Source: Paraburkholderia madseniana (lineage in GTDB: Bacteria; Pseudomonadota; Gammaproteobacteria; Burkholderiales; Burkholderiaceae). From it: a stretch of DNA of 64,000 nt. The translations under genes were made by a program, and so were the position numbers. Shown here one piece after another: positions 17,991-27,550 of the stretch. Each line of letters starts with the position of its first letter. Within the stretch, counting starts at the first letter, position 1. The notes under the pieces are model-generated. The model was not told where the DNA came from. It saw only the letters and a program-made list of their open reading frames with translations, and ran no database searches. Where the stretch lies: assembly GCF_009690905.1 (NCBI RefSeq), contig NZ_VOSW01000009.1, positions 1 through 64,000 of the forward strand, given 5' to 3'.

Positions 17991-18381
17991 CGTCGAGGAA
18001 AGCACTGTGACAGGATCTAACTTGATGGTAGTCAAAAAAAGCCAGGATGCAATGGTCGTTCACCCTGTATGCCGATCCCGAGCCATGTGATTCGACTTGC
18101 TTGCACGCCGCGCATGGCGTCCTTTCCATTGCCTTTCTGCTGCGTGCATGAGCGCATTCAGTCTGATGCGATCTGCCTGACACGAACCGTGTTTAGACAA
18201 AGTTCGCCACGCCGATTCGCATACAACAGGACTTCTAAGAGTTTTCCTATGGTGTCGACAGCCTCACGTCAATAGCGTGGGCCGGACCATCGGGCGAAGC
18301 GCCGCAGCGCGGTCATGAGCCGCGCGCGACCGGCGCTGCGCGAGCCGATCGGTCCTGTCCATCCCGACAACGAGGTATCGT
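17991..18381. other. Divergent spacer upstream of the NRPS gene
   Basis: About 390 bases separate the minus-strand lipoprotein from the plus-strand NRPS. It should hold both promoters. I found no -35/-10 pair that I trust, no regulator gene and no recognisable operator. Confidence 0.35.
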
Positions 18382-21300
18382 TTGGAACACTCTTCCTTTG
18401 CGTTGACGCGCACGCAATCCCGCACGTTGGCGCACGCCGCCGCCGGTCCCAATCTCTGCGCCGTTTACCGGATCGACGGCCGTCCGGACGTCGAGCGTCT
18501 GTCCTCCGCCGTGGCGCAACTGGTGGCCCATTGCCGGCCGCTTGCCTACCGGCTCGTCGAAGCCGAACAGGGCATGCGCTGGGTCATCCGCCGCGATGTG
18601 CGCGCGGAACTGAACGTCATCGATCTCGACAGGCGCGACGCGCGCGAGGAAGCCGCCGTGCTGTCGTTGATCGACGGCCTATGCGCGCGTGCCTTCCGCA
18701 TGGACGCCGGACTGCCGTGGGCGTTCACGCTGTTACGCGCCGGCGCGCACAGCTATCTTGTGTTCGCCTGCCATCCCGCCTTGCTCGACCGTTTTTCGCT
18801 GACGCCGTTGTTCAACGCGCTTTCCCGGGCCTATCGTGGCGAGGCGCCGGGCGCGCCGCTCGGCATCGATCAGCAAGGCCTGCTCGACGCCGAGCGCGAA
18901 CTCCTTGCGAGCGACCGTTTGCAGACCGACCTCGATTTCTGGATCGGCCAGGTGGGTGAAGCCTCGTTCGAATGGCATGCGCCGCGCCGGCAGAACGCGC
19001 TCGCCGACAGCAGTTTTACGGTGCGCCTCGACGCGCAAACAGGCGCTGCATTGCGCAATGAAGAAAAAACGCTCGGCGTCGCGCCCGATCTGCTGATCAA
19101 ACTGTGTGTTCACGTGCTGCTGCGCCGCATGACCGGCAGCCGCGCGGTGCTCACCGTGCATCACCAGCGCGGCCGCTGCCAGCGCGACGAGACGATCGGT
19201 TTCGACGAACGGCGGCGCTTCCTGAAAACCGACTTTGACAACACGATGACGCTTCGGCAGTTTCTACGGCACGCGGCGGCGCGCGCCGGGATGGCCGATT
19301 TTCACGCCGAACTCCCGGCTTTCGAAGTGCTGCACGACATCGAGCGGCGCGAGCCAGGTTTTGTGCGCGCGACCAATGTGGTGTGCGAGACCGACAGCCT
19401 GCCCTACGACGCGCTCACGCTCGGCACGCTGCCGGTGGCGTTGCTCGCACCGTACTCGCGCCGTTTCTCGCACGAGGACGTCGGCATCTATCTTGATGTG
19501 CGCGAGGAGATCGCGTTGCACGTGCATAGCCGCCATCCCCAGGAACTCGACGGCCTGCGTCTCGCGTTCGAGCATTTGACGGCGCTGCTCGGGCGCCTCG
19601 GCGAAAGTCTCGAGCAGAAACTCGATGCGCTCGATCTTTATACGCCGGCGTTGCGGCAGCAGTGCGCGGCGTGGTCCGATGGCGGCCCGCTCGCGGCCCC
19701 CGCGCGCGACGTGCTCGATCTGTTTGCGCAGACAGCGCTCGAGCACGCCGAGCATCCGGCGGTCAGCGGCCCGGACGCCGCTTTCACGTACGCGCAACTG
19801 GCGCTTGCCGCACAGCGTGTGGGCGCAGCCCTTGCCTCGCTCGGGCCGGACGCATCGGATGGGCGGGACGCGTTGATCGGCATTTGCGTCTCGCGCGGTG
19901 CACGCATCGTTCCGGCGATGCTCGGCGTGCTCGCCAGTGGCGCGGGCTATTTGCCCCTCGATCCGCAGATGCCAGACGAGCGCTTGCGCTACATCGTCAA
20001 GGATACGCAACTGCGAGCCGTGATTGTCGACGCCGCGACGCACGAGCGCTTGAGCGGGCTGGCCGATTGCGCGCTGTACCGGATCGAGGATCTACTGGAA
20101 TGCCCGGCGGCCGGGGCGACCACTCCCCAACGTGCGTCAGCCGATCTGCAGCGCACCGCTTACGTGATCTACACCTCAGGCACGACGGGCAAACCCAAGG
20201 GTGTCGTCATCGAGCGCGGCATGCTGGCGCACCTGATCGCTTCGCTGACGGGCCGGTATCGGCGTGATGCAGGCACGCGCTGGCTACAGTTCGCGTCCGT
20301 CAATTTCGACGCCAGCGTGTTGGAGATCTTCAATCCGCTGACGCACGGCGGCCACCTGATTGTCGCGCCCGAGGCGGTGCGCACCGACGCCGATGCGTTG
20401 TCCGCCTTCCTCAGCGCCGAACGCATCACGCATGCGTTCCTGCCGCCGGCGATTCTCAAGCTGCTGCCGCGGCGCGCGCTGCCGCATCTGGACACGGTGT
20501 TATGCGGCGGCGAAGCGAGCGACGACGAAACGATCCGCTTCTGGTCCGGCGTGCTGCGCCTGTCGAACATCTACGGGCCGACCGAGACCACCGTGATGGC
20601 GACCGAAAACACCTTCGACGGCGACAAGCCGGCCAATCAACTCGGGCATCCGCTTCCCGGCTACCAGATTCATCTACTCGATGAGGAAGGCGCAGCGGTG
20701 CCGCTCGGGGGGATCGGCGAGATCTGCATCGGCGGTGCGGCCGTTTCGCGCGGCTATCTGCTGCGGCCCGAACTGACCGGGCAGAAGTTCCGGGCGAATC
20801 CGTTCGGCCCGGGCCGTCTCTACCGTTCCGGCGACCTCGGCCGTTTCCAGCCGGATGGCGCGATCGAGTTTCTCGGCCGCAGCGATTTTCAGGTGAAGAT
20901 TCGCGGCTACCGGATCGAGCTCGGCGAGATCGAGGCCAGCATCGTCGAGCAGCCGGAGGTGCGCAGCGCCTATGTCGGCACGTGCGAGCGGCAGGGCGGC
21001 ACGGCGCTGGTGGCCTGGTACGTGGGTGCCGCGCTTGAGCCGGCGGTGCTGCGGACGCGTCTCGCGCAACGTCTCGCGCATTACATGGTGCCGGCGTTCC
21101 TGCTGCCGATCGAAGCGCTGCCCCTGACGCTGAACGGCAAGATCGACCGCAGCAAATTGCCGGCGCCGCAAGCCGGTTCGGCTGACCCTGCAAGCCGCGC
21201 TTTCGACACCTTCGAGCTGGCGGTGCAAACGATCTGGTCGGAGGTGCTGGGCGTGCCGCTCGAGAGCGTCGGCGAACACAGCCACTTCTTCCAGTTGGGT

Positions 21301-24300
21301 GGCCACTCGCTACTCGCCACGCTCGTGTGCAATCGCATCAACGCGAGCTTGTCCGCGCCGGTCAAGCTGAAGACGCTGTTCGAGCATCCGCAGTTCGACG
21401 CGTTTTGCGCAAGGGCGCGGCAGAGCGCCGAGCCAGGCGCCGCGCTGCCGCCGCTCGTCGCGCAATCAGGCGCACCTATGCTCGCGCCAGTGGCAAGCCG
21501 GCTCGTGCGGATGATGCATAGCCGCGCGCTCGGCAAGCCTGACGATAACGCGTACAACATTGTGATGCGGGTGGACTTCGGCGGGGCCGCGAATCCGTTG
21601 CGATTGCACGAGGCGCTTGTTGCCGTGCTCGCGCACAACCCGATCTTCAACGCGAGCTTCGCGGAACGCGGCGGACAATTGCTGATATTGCCGGGCACCG
21701 CCAACCTGCCGACGGATTTGCGTATTCCGCTAGAAAGCTGCGATGCCGATGCTATCGACGCGCGTGCCGAAGCCCTGCGCGCGCTGCGTTTGCCGCTCGA
21801 CTGTGCGCCGTTGTGGCACGCGCAACTGCTGTTGTCGCCGCAAGAGCACCGCACCACCTTGCTGTTCTGCATTCATCACGCGATTTTCGACGGCTGGTCG
21901 TTCAAGCTGTTGCTGGATGAACTGACGTCGCGCTACGAAGGTAAGCCGGTTTCCGGCGAGCGGCTTTCGTGGTTCGACTACGGCCATTGGGCGCCGCAAC
22001 TGGCGTCGTCGCCGCGCTTTGCCGCCGCGCGCGACTACTGGATGCGCAAGCTCGACGCCGTGGCCTTGCGCACCGAACTGTCGTTCGACGCAGTGCAGCG
22101 CGAGCCCAACGCGAACCGCTCTTTGGCCTTGCATGTGCGGTCCGCCCAGATGCGGCGCCTGAAGCAGATTGCCGAGGCGCACGACATGACTTTGCCGCCC
22201 GTGCTGTTCGCGCTGTACCTCGTATGGCTGTGGCGCGTGAGCGGCCAGCAGCAACTGGCCTGCGCCTATCCGTATGCGGGCCGCGATGTCCCGGGCAGTG
22301 AGGGAATCTATGGGATGTTCGTCTCGATGGCGGTGCTGGTGCAGCGCATCGACACGCGGCAAGGCTTCGGCGAACTGGCGCGCGCGGTGCAACGCCAGAT
22401 GCTCGAAGACCGCGATCATCTGCTCGCTACGCCTTACGACACCGATAACGGCCAGCTCGGCGCACTGAACACGATTTTCAGTTTGCAGAACGGCATTGAG
22501 CTGAACGGCCGCATCGGCGAGGCGGCGTATCACGCTGAGGAATGTCCTCCGTTGACGTCGAAAGCGGACCTGTCGGCGATTTTCTATTTGCGGCCCGATG
22601 GCGGTCTGGACGGGCGCTTCGAATACGACAGCTCGGTGCTGCACGCGGCCTCGGTCGAGCGGATGGCCGAGGTGTTCATGACGCTGTGCGACGCCGCGGC
22701 TCACCAGCCGGATGCGCCGGTCGGCGAGCTCGCCTGGCTGAGCGACGCGCACCATGCGCAATGTCTGAGCTTCGCTTGCGGCGAGCCGCTACCGGATGCA
22801 CCGCAATCGATCCCTGCGCGTTTCGCCGAGGTGGCAGCGGTGCACGCGTCGCGCGTTGCCGTGCGCTGCGGCGAGCAGCAGCTCAGCTATCGCGAACTCG
22901 ACGCGCTCAGCGATGCCATTGCCCGTGGCTTGTCAGCCTGCGTGCCGCCCGGCGCGCGCATCGGTTTGAGCATGCAGAAGAGCGTCCTGCTGGTGGCGAC
23001 GGTGCTGGGTGTGCTCAAAGCGGGGTGCGCGTACGTGCCGCTCGACCCAGCTTATCCCGCCGAGCGCTTGCGCTATTTCGTCGAAAACTGTTCGGTCGAT
23101 ACGGTGCTGGCCGATGAGCCGAGCCGCTGCGCGCTGGAGGCCGCAGGTCTCGGTGAATTGCGCAAGCTTGACCCGGCGATGCTGGCAAAGGGGACGGTGG
23201 ACACCGAGACGGAAACGGAGGCTCGGGCGGAGACTGACGCGCAGAAGGTGGCCGGGAAGCAGGCCGAAAAGCAGGAGGAGAAGCGGGCGGAGAAGCAGTC
23301 CGAAGAGCAGTCAGGGCACATGCACCGGCCGCACGCTGTCGCCCCCGAGGCGCTTGCTTATGTGATCCATACGTCGGGCTCGACCGGCAAGCCGAAGGGG
23401 GTGCTGGTCGAACACCACAGCGTGGTTCGAATGGTGGCCGGCGCGAGCCGCGCGCTCGGCTACGCGCCGGGCAGCGTCAGCACCCTGGCGGCGTCCACCA
23501 ATTTCGACGCGAGCGTGCTCGATCTGTTCCTCGCGCTGCTGCACGGCGGCACGCTCATCGTGTTGCCGGAGGAGGCGCGCCGCGATCCGCTGCTGCTGCA
23601 CAGTGTGTTGAAGTCGGAGCGCGTCACGCACGCATCGCTTGCACCGGTCGTGGTGCAGAGCTTGCCGCGCGAGCCGCTGCCCGATCTGCAACTGCTCGGC
23701 TTCGGCGGCGATACGCTGGACGAACCGAGCGCCGCCTGGTGGAGCGAACACACGCAACTGTTCAGCCTGTACGGCCCGACCGAAATCACGGTGATGGCCT
23801 CGTGCGGGCGAGTGCTGCCGGGCGGGCCGAGCCGCATCATCGGCAAGCCGTTGCCGGGTTACCGGCTCTATCTGCTGAATGCCCAGCGGCAATTGACGCC
23901 GCCCGGCACGGTCGGGGAAATCTACATCGGCGGCGAGAATCTCGCGCGGGGCTACATCAATCAGTCGGCCATGACGATGGAGCGCTTCGTGGTCGATCCG
24001 TTTCGCGATGCACCGTACGCGCTGATGTATCGCACCGGCGACCTCGGCCGCTTTCTTGCCGACGGCACGATCGAATACTTCGGCCGCAACGACGCGCAGA
24101 TCAAGCTGCGCGGTTTTCGCATCGAACTCGGCGAGATCGAGAATTGCATCGCGGCCGCGCCGGGTGTCGCGCATGCTGCCTGCCGGGTGTGGGGCGAGGG
24201 CGAGGCGCGCTATCTGGCTGCGTACTACGTGGCCGCGCCGGGCGAAGGAGGCGGCGCGCTCGATGAAGACACGCTGCGCCGTCATGTGGCGCTGGCGCTG

Positions 24301-25815
24301 CCCGACTACATGGTGCCAGCGTGTTTTATCCGGCTGGACGCCCTGCCGGCATCGCCGAACGGCAAACACGATCGCAAGGCCCTGCCGGTGCCGTCACGCG
24401 CCGGCGGTACGCCGCCGCGCCAAGGCGTCGAGCAACGCATCGCCGAAATCTGGCAGACGCTGCTGCGCGTCTCCGGTATTGGCCGCGACGATAGTTTCTT
24501 CCGGTTCGGCGGCAATTCGATTCTGGCCGTGCGGATGCAGGCGCAATTGCGCGATGCGCTCGGCATCCAGTTTCAGATGGCGGCGTTTTACCGTTCGCCG
24601 ACCATCGCGACGCTCGCGGACGGCGGTCACGAGGACATGATCGAACGCGCCATTGCCGACGCATCGCAGCCGTTCGTTGTCGAGCAGGCCGCGCCCGCTT
24701 TTTCTGACGCCGTCGAAGCAGCGCCGATTCGCACAATGCTGCTGACCGGCGCGAGTGGCTTTCTCGGCATTTACCTGCTGCACGCGTTATGCGGGAGGCT
24801 CGACAAGGTGATCTGCCTGCAACGCTGTGCGAGCGCTGCCGCAGGGCGCGCCGTCTTGCAGGACAAGGCGCGCGAGGCGGGTCTGGCAATCGACTTCAGC
24901 CGCGTCGACGTGATCCCCGCCGATCTTGCCGTGCCGCAGCTTGGGCTCGACACACCACGCTGGCGGCAACTCGCCGCGGAGGTCGACGCGATCCTGCATT
25001 GCGGCGCGTTCGTGCATCACCTGCATAGCTATGAGGCGATGAAGGGAGCGAACGTCGGCGGCACCGAGGCATTGCTGCGGCTCGCGCTGACGCAGCGGCA
25101 AAAACCGTTCTGCTTCGTCTCGACACTGTCGGTCGGCGAGATGCTGGCGGGCGCCCGGCGCATCGACGAGCGCGTGAATGACGCTCGTCCCATGCTGGAC
25201 AACGGCTATCTGTTGACAAAGTGGGTGGGCGAGCAGCGGGTCGCGGAGTGTGCGCGCCGCTTCGGTTTGCCGGCGGTGATCGCGCGGCCGGGCAATATCA
25301 CCGGCCACAGCCGTACCGGCTTCAGCAACTTCGCGCACAACCATTTCTGGCTGTTCAACAAGGGCTGCCTGCAGTTGGGCGCTTATCCGGAAACGGCCCA
25401 GGAAGTGGAGATGATGCCGGTCGATCTGCTGGCCGGCGCGGTGACGGCGGTGGCACTGCATCCGCGTGCCGGCTTGCGGGTGGCGAACCTGAACAATCCG
25501 CTCGTGCTCAGCCAGCGGCAGTGGTTCGCGGCGCTGGCCGGTTGCGGTTTGCGTGCCGAGCCGCAGCCGGCGGCTGACTGGCAACGGCGGCTGGCGGATC
25601 TCGACGCGTCGAATGGTCTGGCGCTGATTCGCGACTTTTATACGGGCGATCTGTCCGCCGCGCCCTTGCCGGTCGAACAGATCGGAACGTTGACGGAGCT
25701 GGCGCGGCACGGTGTGGATCTAACGGTCGACTACGGTGCGCTGATCCGGCTCTACGTCGGGTATCTGCGCGAGGCGGGTTTTCTTGACCCGTTGCCGCAG
25801 ACGGTAGTGCCCTAA
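18382..25815 (+). CDS. Two-module nonribosomal peptide synthetase, reductase release
   Basis: This 2477-residue cytosolic megaenzyme has the domain order: condensation-like C1 (about 5-415), A1 (430-935), T1 (945-1010), C2 (about 1035-1450), A2 (1490-1960), T2 (1985-2060), thioester reductase TD (2115-2470). A1 shows YVIYTSGTTGKPKG (594-607), FDASVLEIF (642), NIYGPTETT (729), RSGDLGRF (815) and NGKIDR (918). A2 shows YVIHTSGSTGKPKG (1660) and FDASVLDLF (1708). Carrier serines are Ser976 (GGHSLL) and Ser2046 (GGNSIL). C2 has an intact HHAIFDG (1165-1171). C1 reads CHPALLDR (His131) instead and is probably inactive. TD has TGASGFLG (2122-2129), VSTLS (2246-2250) and YLLTK (2276-2280), the short-chain-dehydrogenase Tyr/Lys pair that reduces the peptidyl thioester with NADPH. 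A Glu/Lys/Gln-rich insert of about 49 residues (1604-1652) precedes core 3 of A2. No epimerase or thioesterase domain is present, and no MbtH, phosphopantetheinyl transferase or export gene is adjacent. It starts at TTG, with GAGG six bases upstream. The predicted product is a dipeptide aldehyde or a cyclised derivative; the amino acids are unassigned. Confidence 0.93.
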   Translation: MEHSSFALTRTQSRTLAHAAAGPNLCAVYRIDGRPDVERLSSAVAQLVAHCRPLAYRLVEAEQGMRWVIRRDVRAELNVIDLDRRDAREEAAVLSLIDGLCARAFRMDAGLPWAFTLLRAGAHSYLVFACHPALLDRFSLTPLFNALSRAYRGEAPGAPLGIDQQGLLDAERELLASDRLQTDLDFWIGQVGEASFEWHAPRRQNALADSSFTVRLDAQTGAALRNEEKTLGVAPDLLIKLCVHVLLRRMTGSRAVLTVHHQRGRCQRDETIGFDERRRFLKTDFDNTMTLRQFLRHAAARAGMADFHAELPAFEVLHDIERREPGFVRATNVVCETDSLPYDALTLGTLPVALLAPYSRRFSHEDVGIYLDVREEIALHVHSRHPQELDGLRLAFEHLTALLGRLGESLEQKLDALDLYTPALRQQCAAWSDGGPLAAPARDVLDLFAQTALEHAEHPAVSGPDAAFTYAQLALAAQRVGAALASLGPDASDGRDALIGICVSRGARIVPAMLGVLASGAGYLPLDPQMPDERLRYIVKDTQLRAVIVDAATHERLSGLADCALYRIEDLLECPAAGATTPQRASADLQRTAYVIYTSGTTGKPKGVVIERGMLAHLIASLTGRYRRDAGTRWLQFASVNFDASVLEIFNPLTHGGHLIVAPEAVRTDADALSAFLSAERITHAFLPPAILKLLPRRALPHLDTVLCGGEASDDETIRFWSGVLRLSNIYGPTETTVMATENTFDGDKPANQLGHPLPGYQIHLLDEEGAAVPLGGIGEICIGGAAVSRGYLLRPELTGQKFRANPFGPGRLYRSGDLGRFQPDGAIEFLGRSDFQVKIRGYRIELGEIEASIVEQPEVRSAYVGTCERQGGTALVAWYVGAALEPAVLRTRLAQRLAHYMVPAFLLPIEALPLTLNGKIDRSKLPAPQAGSADPASRAFDTFELAVQTIWSEVLGVPLESVGEHSHFFQLGGHSLLATLVCNRINASLSAPVKLKTLFEHPQFDAFCARARQSAEPGAALPPLVAQSGAPMLAPVASRLVRMMHSRALGKPDDNAYNIVMRVDFGGAANPLRLHEALVAVLAHNPIFNASFAERGGQLLILPGTANLPTDLRIPLESCDADAIDARAEALRALRLPLDCAPLWHAQLLLSPQEHRTTLLFCIHHAIFDGWSFKLLLDELTSRYEGKPVSGERLSWFDYGHWAPQLASSPRFAAARDYWMRKLDAVALRTELSFDAVQREPNANRSLALHVRSAQMRRLKQIAEAHDMTLPPVLFALYLVWLWRVSGQQQLACAYPYAGRDVPGSEGIYGMFVSMAVLVQRIDTRQGFGELARAVQRQMLEDRDHLLATPYDTDNGQLGALNTIFSLQNGIELNGRIGEAAYHAEECPPLTSKADLSAIFYLRPDGGLDGRFEYDSSVLHAASVERMAEVFMTLCDAAAHQPDAPVGELAWLSDAHHAQCLSFACGEPLPDAPQSIPARFAEVAAVHASRVAVRCGEQQLSYRELDALSDAIARGLSACVPPGARIGLSMQKSVLLVATVLGVLKAGCAYVPLDPAYPAERLRYFVENCSVDTVLADEPSRCALEAAGLGELRKLDPAMLAKGTVDTETETEARAETDAQKVAGKQAEKQEEKRAEKQSEEQSGHMHRPHAVAPEALAYVIHTSGSTGKPKGVLVEHHSVVRMVAGASRALGYAPGSVSTLAASTNFDASVLDLFLALLHGGTLIVLPEEARRDPLLLHSVLKSERVTHASLAPVVVQSLPREPLPDLQLLGFGGDTLDEPSAAWWSEHTQLFSLYGPTEITVMASCGRVLPGGPSRIIGKPLPGYRLYLLNAQRQLTPPGTVGEIYIGGENLARGYINQSAMTMERFVVDPFRDAPYALMYRTGDLGRFLADGTIEYFGRNDAQIKLRGFRIELGEIENCIAAAPGVAHAACRVWGEGEARYLAAYYVAAPGEGGGALDEDTLRRHVALALPDYMVPACFIRLDALPASPNGKHDRKALPVPSRAGGTPPRQGVEQRIAEIWQTLLRVSGIGRDDSFFRFGGNSILAVRMQAQLRDALGIQFQMAAFYRSPTIATLADGGHEDMIERAIADASQPFVVEQAAPAFSDAVEAAPIRTMLLTGASGFLGIYLLHALCGRLDKVICLQRCASAAAGRAVLQDKAREAGLAIDFSRVDVIPADLAVPQLGLDTPRWRQLAAEVDAILHCGAFVHHLHSYEAMKGANVGGTEALLRLALTQRQKPFCFVSTLSVGEMLAGARRIDERVNDARPMLDNGYLLTKWVGEQRVAECARRFGLPAVIARPGNITGHSRTGFSNFAHNHFWLFNKGCLQLGAYPETAQEVEMMPVDLLAGAVTAVALHPRAGLRVANLNNPLVLSQRQWFAALAGCGLRAEPQPAADWQRRLADLDASNGLALIRDFYTGDLSAAPLPVEQIGTLTELARHGVDLTVDYGALIRLYVGYLREAGFLDPLPQTVVP

Positions 25816-25942
25816 AGCGCTCTGGGGGGCGCAAGCGAGCGGCGGTGCAGCGCCGGTTCAGCTTGCGCACCGAACCATTGCGCGCTTTGTAATAGGCCGA
25901 AATATGACCGGATTTGCCCGCGGCCAAAACACGCCTACACTT

Positions 25943-26010
25943 CGATGGCCTCTTTCGAGAGGCATCGGTGGAAGTCTTTCATTTGGCCCGCTTCGCGCGG
26001 GCTTTCTTTT
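25943..26010 (+). terminator. Tandem hairpins ending the NRPS gene
   Basis: The first hairpin is GCCTCT-TTCG-AGAGGC (25948-25963), flanked by pairing CGAT/ATCG. The second is GCCCGC-TTCGC-GCGGGC (25986-26002), followed by TTTCTTTT. The T-run is on the plus-strand side, so this terminates transcription from the NRPS, about 130 bases after its stop. Confidence 0.75.
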
Positions 26011-26044
26011 GTGCGCGACGCGCCCGTGCGCGCCGGGCCTTACC

Positions 26045-27451
26045 TTACTTCAACGCTTCCCGTGCCGCCTTGACCGCCGCGAGCACCTGCTCGGGCGCCG
26101 TGCCGCCCGGATGGTTGCGGCTCGCCACCGAACCTTCGAGCGTCAGATACGAGAACACGTCTTCGCCGATCAGATGCGCGACGTTCGGCAGTTCCTTACG
26201 CATTTCTTCCAGCGTCAGGTCGGCCAGGTCGCAGCCGCGATCGGCACACACGCGAACCGCCAGCGCCACCGCTTCGTGCGCGTCGCGGAACGGCAGGCCG
26301 CGCTTGACCAGGTAGTCGGCGAGGTCGGTTGCCGTGGAGAAACCTTGCAACGCGGCGTCGCGCATGGCTTGCGGCTTCACCGAGATGCCCGCGACCATTT
26401 CAGCGAAAATGCGCAGCGTGTCCGCGACCGTATCGACGGTGTCGAACAGCGGCTCCTTGTCTTCCTGATTGTCCTTGTTGTACGCGAGCGGCTGGCCTTT
26501 CATCAAGGTCAGCAGCGCGATCAGATGGCCGTTCACGCGGCCCGTCTTGCCACGCGCGAGTTCGGGCACGTCCGGATTCTTCTTCTGCGGCATGATCGAC
26601 GAACCGGTGCAGAAACGGTCGGCCAGATCGATGAAGCCGACGCGCGGGCTCATCCACAGCACGAGTTCTTCGGAGAAGCGCGACACGTGCGTCATGATCA
26701 GTGCCGACGCTGCCGTGAATTCGATCGCGAAGTCACGATCGGACACCGCGTCCAGCGAGTTTGCGCAGATGCCGTCGAAGCCCAGCGTTTTCGCCACCGC
26801 ATGACGGTCGATCGGATAGCTGGTGCCGGCCAGAGCGGCGGCGCCCAGCGGCAGGCGATTCACGCGCTTGCGGCAATCGACCATGCGTTCGGCGTCGCGC
26901 GAAAACATTTCGACGTAGGCGAGCAGGTGATGGCCGAACGTGACCGGCTGCGCGACTTGCAGGTGCGTGAAGCCCGGCATGATGGTCGACGCGTTTTTCT
27001 CCGCCATCTCGAGCAGGGCCGTGCGCAATTCCGTCAGCAGGCCGCCGACGCGGTCGATTTCGCCGCGCAGCCACAAACGGATATCCGTTGCCACCTGGTC
27101 GTTGCGCGAGCGGCCCGTGTGCAGGCGCTTGCCGGCGTCGCCGATCAGCGCGGTCAGGCGCGCTTCGATGTTCAGGTGGACGTCTTCCAGATCGAGTTGC
27201 CACTCGAACTCGCCTCGCTCGATTTCACCCTTGATCTGCGCCATGCCGCGTTGGATTGCGGCGAGGTCGTCGGCGGCGATGATCTTCTGCGCGGCCAGCA
27301 TCGAGGCGTGCGCGAGCGACCCTTCAATATCGACGAGCGCCAGACGCTTGTCGAAGAAAACCGACGACGTGTAGCGTTTGACGAGCTCCGACATCGGCTC
27401 CGAGAAGCGAGCCGACCAGGCTTCGCCTTTTTTGTGCAGTTGGGACGTCAT
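26045..27451 (-). CDS. argH: Argininosuccinate lyase
   Basis: This 468-residue cytosolic enzyme splits argininosuccinate into arginine and fumarate, the last step of arginine biosynthesis. The superfamily signature [11 protein letters not shown] lies near residue 282 (catalytic Ser). Other conserved blocks are [25 protein letters not shown] and [11 protein letters not shown]. Length matches the family (about 460). It is a single gene that converges on the NRPS gene, with about 230 bp and plus-strand terminator hairpins between them. Confidence 0.97.
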   Translation of the reverse strand: MTSQLHKKGEAWSARFSEPMSELVKRYTSSVFFDKRLALVDIEGSLAHASMLAAQKIIAADDLAAIQRGMAQIKGEIERGEFEWQLDLEDVHLNIEARLTALIGDAGKRLHTGRSRNDQVATDIRLWLRGEIDRVGGLLTELRTALLEMAEKNASTIMPGFTHLQVAQPVTFGHHLLAYVEMFSRDAERMVDCRKRVNRLPLGAAALAGTSYPIDRHAVAKTLGFDGICANSLDAVSDRDFAIEFTAASALIMTHVSRFSEELVLWMSPRVGFIDLADRFCTGSSIMPQKKNPDVPELARGKTGRVNGHLIALLTLMKGQPLAYNKDNQEDKEPLFDTVDTVADTLRIFAEMVAGISVKPQAMRDAALQGFSTATDLADYLVKRGLPFRDAHEAVALAVRVCADRGCDLADLTLEEMRKELPNVAHLIGEDVFSYLTLEGSVASRNHPGGTAPEQVLAAVKAAREALK

Positions 27452-27550
27452 GGTGTTGGGCAGTTGAACGAGCGGTGAAGAGGCAGACGGCGTTTGCGTA
27501 CGGTACAGGCGCCATCGAAACGGGCGAAAGACTGGGATTTTAACACTGGG

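Noticed and set aside
18382..25815. Recent horizontal transfer of the NRPS gene
   Set aside because: No integrase, repeat or transposase flanks it and its base composition looks like the neighbours, so a recent arrival is not supported.
25904..27478. A 524-codon plus-strand frame opposite argH
   Set aside because: It is Arg/His/Asp-rich shadow coding; argH on the minus strand has the full family signature.
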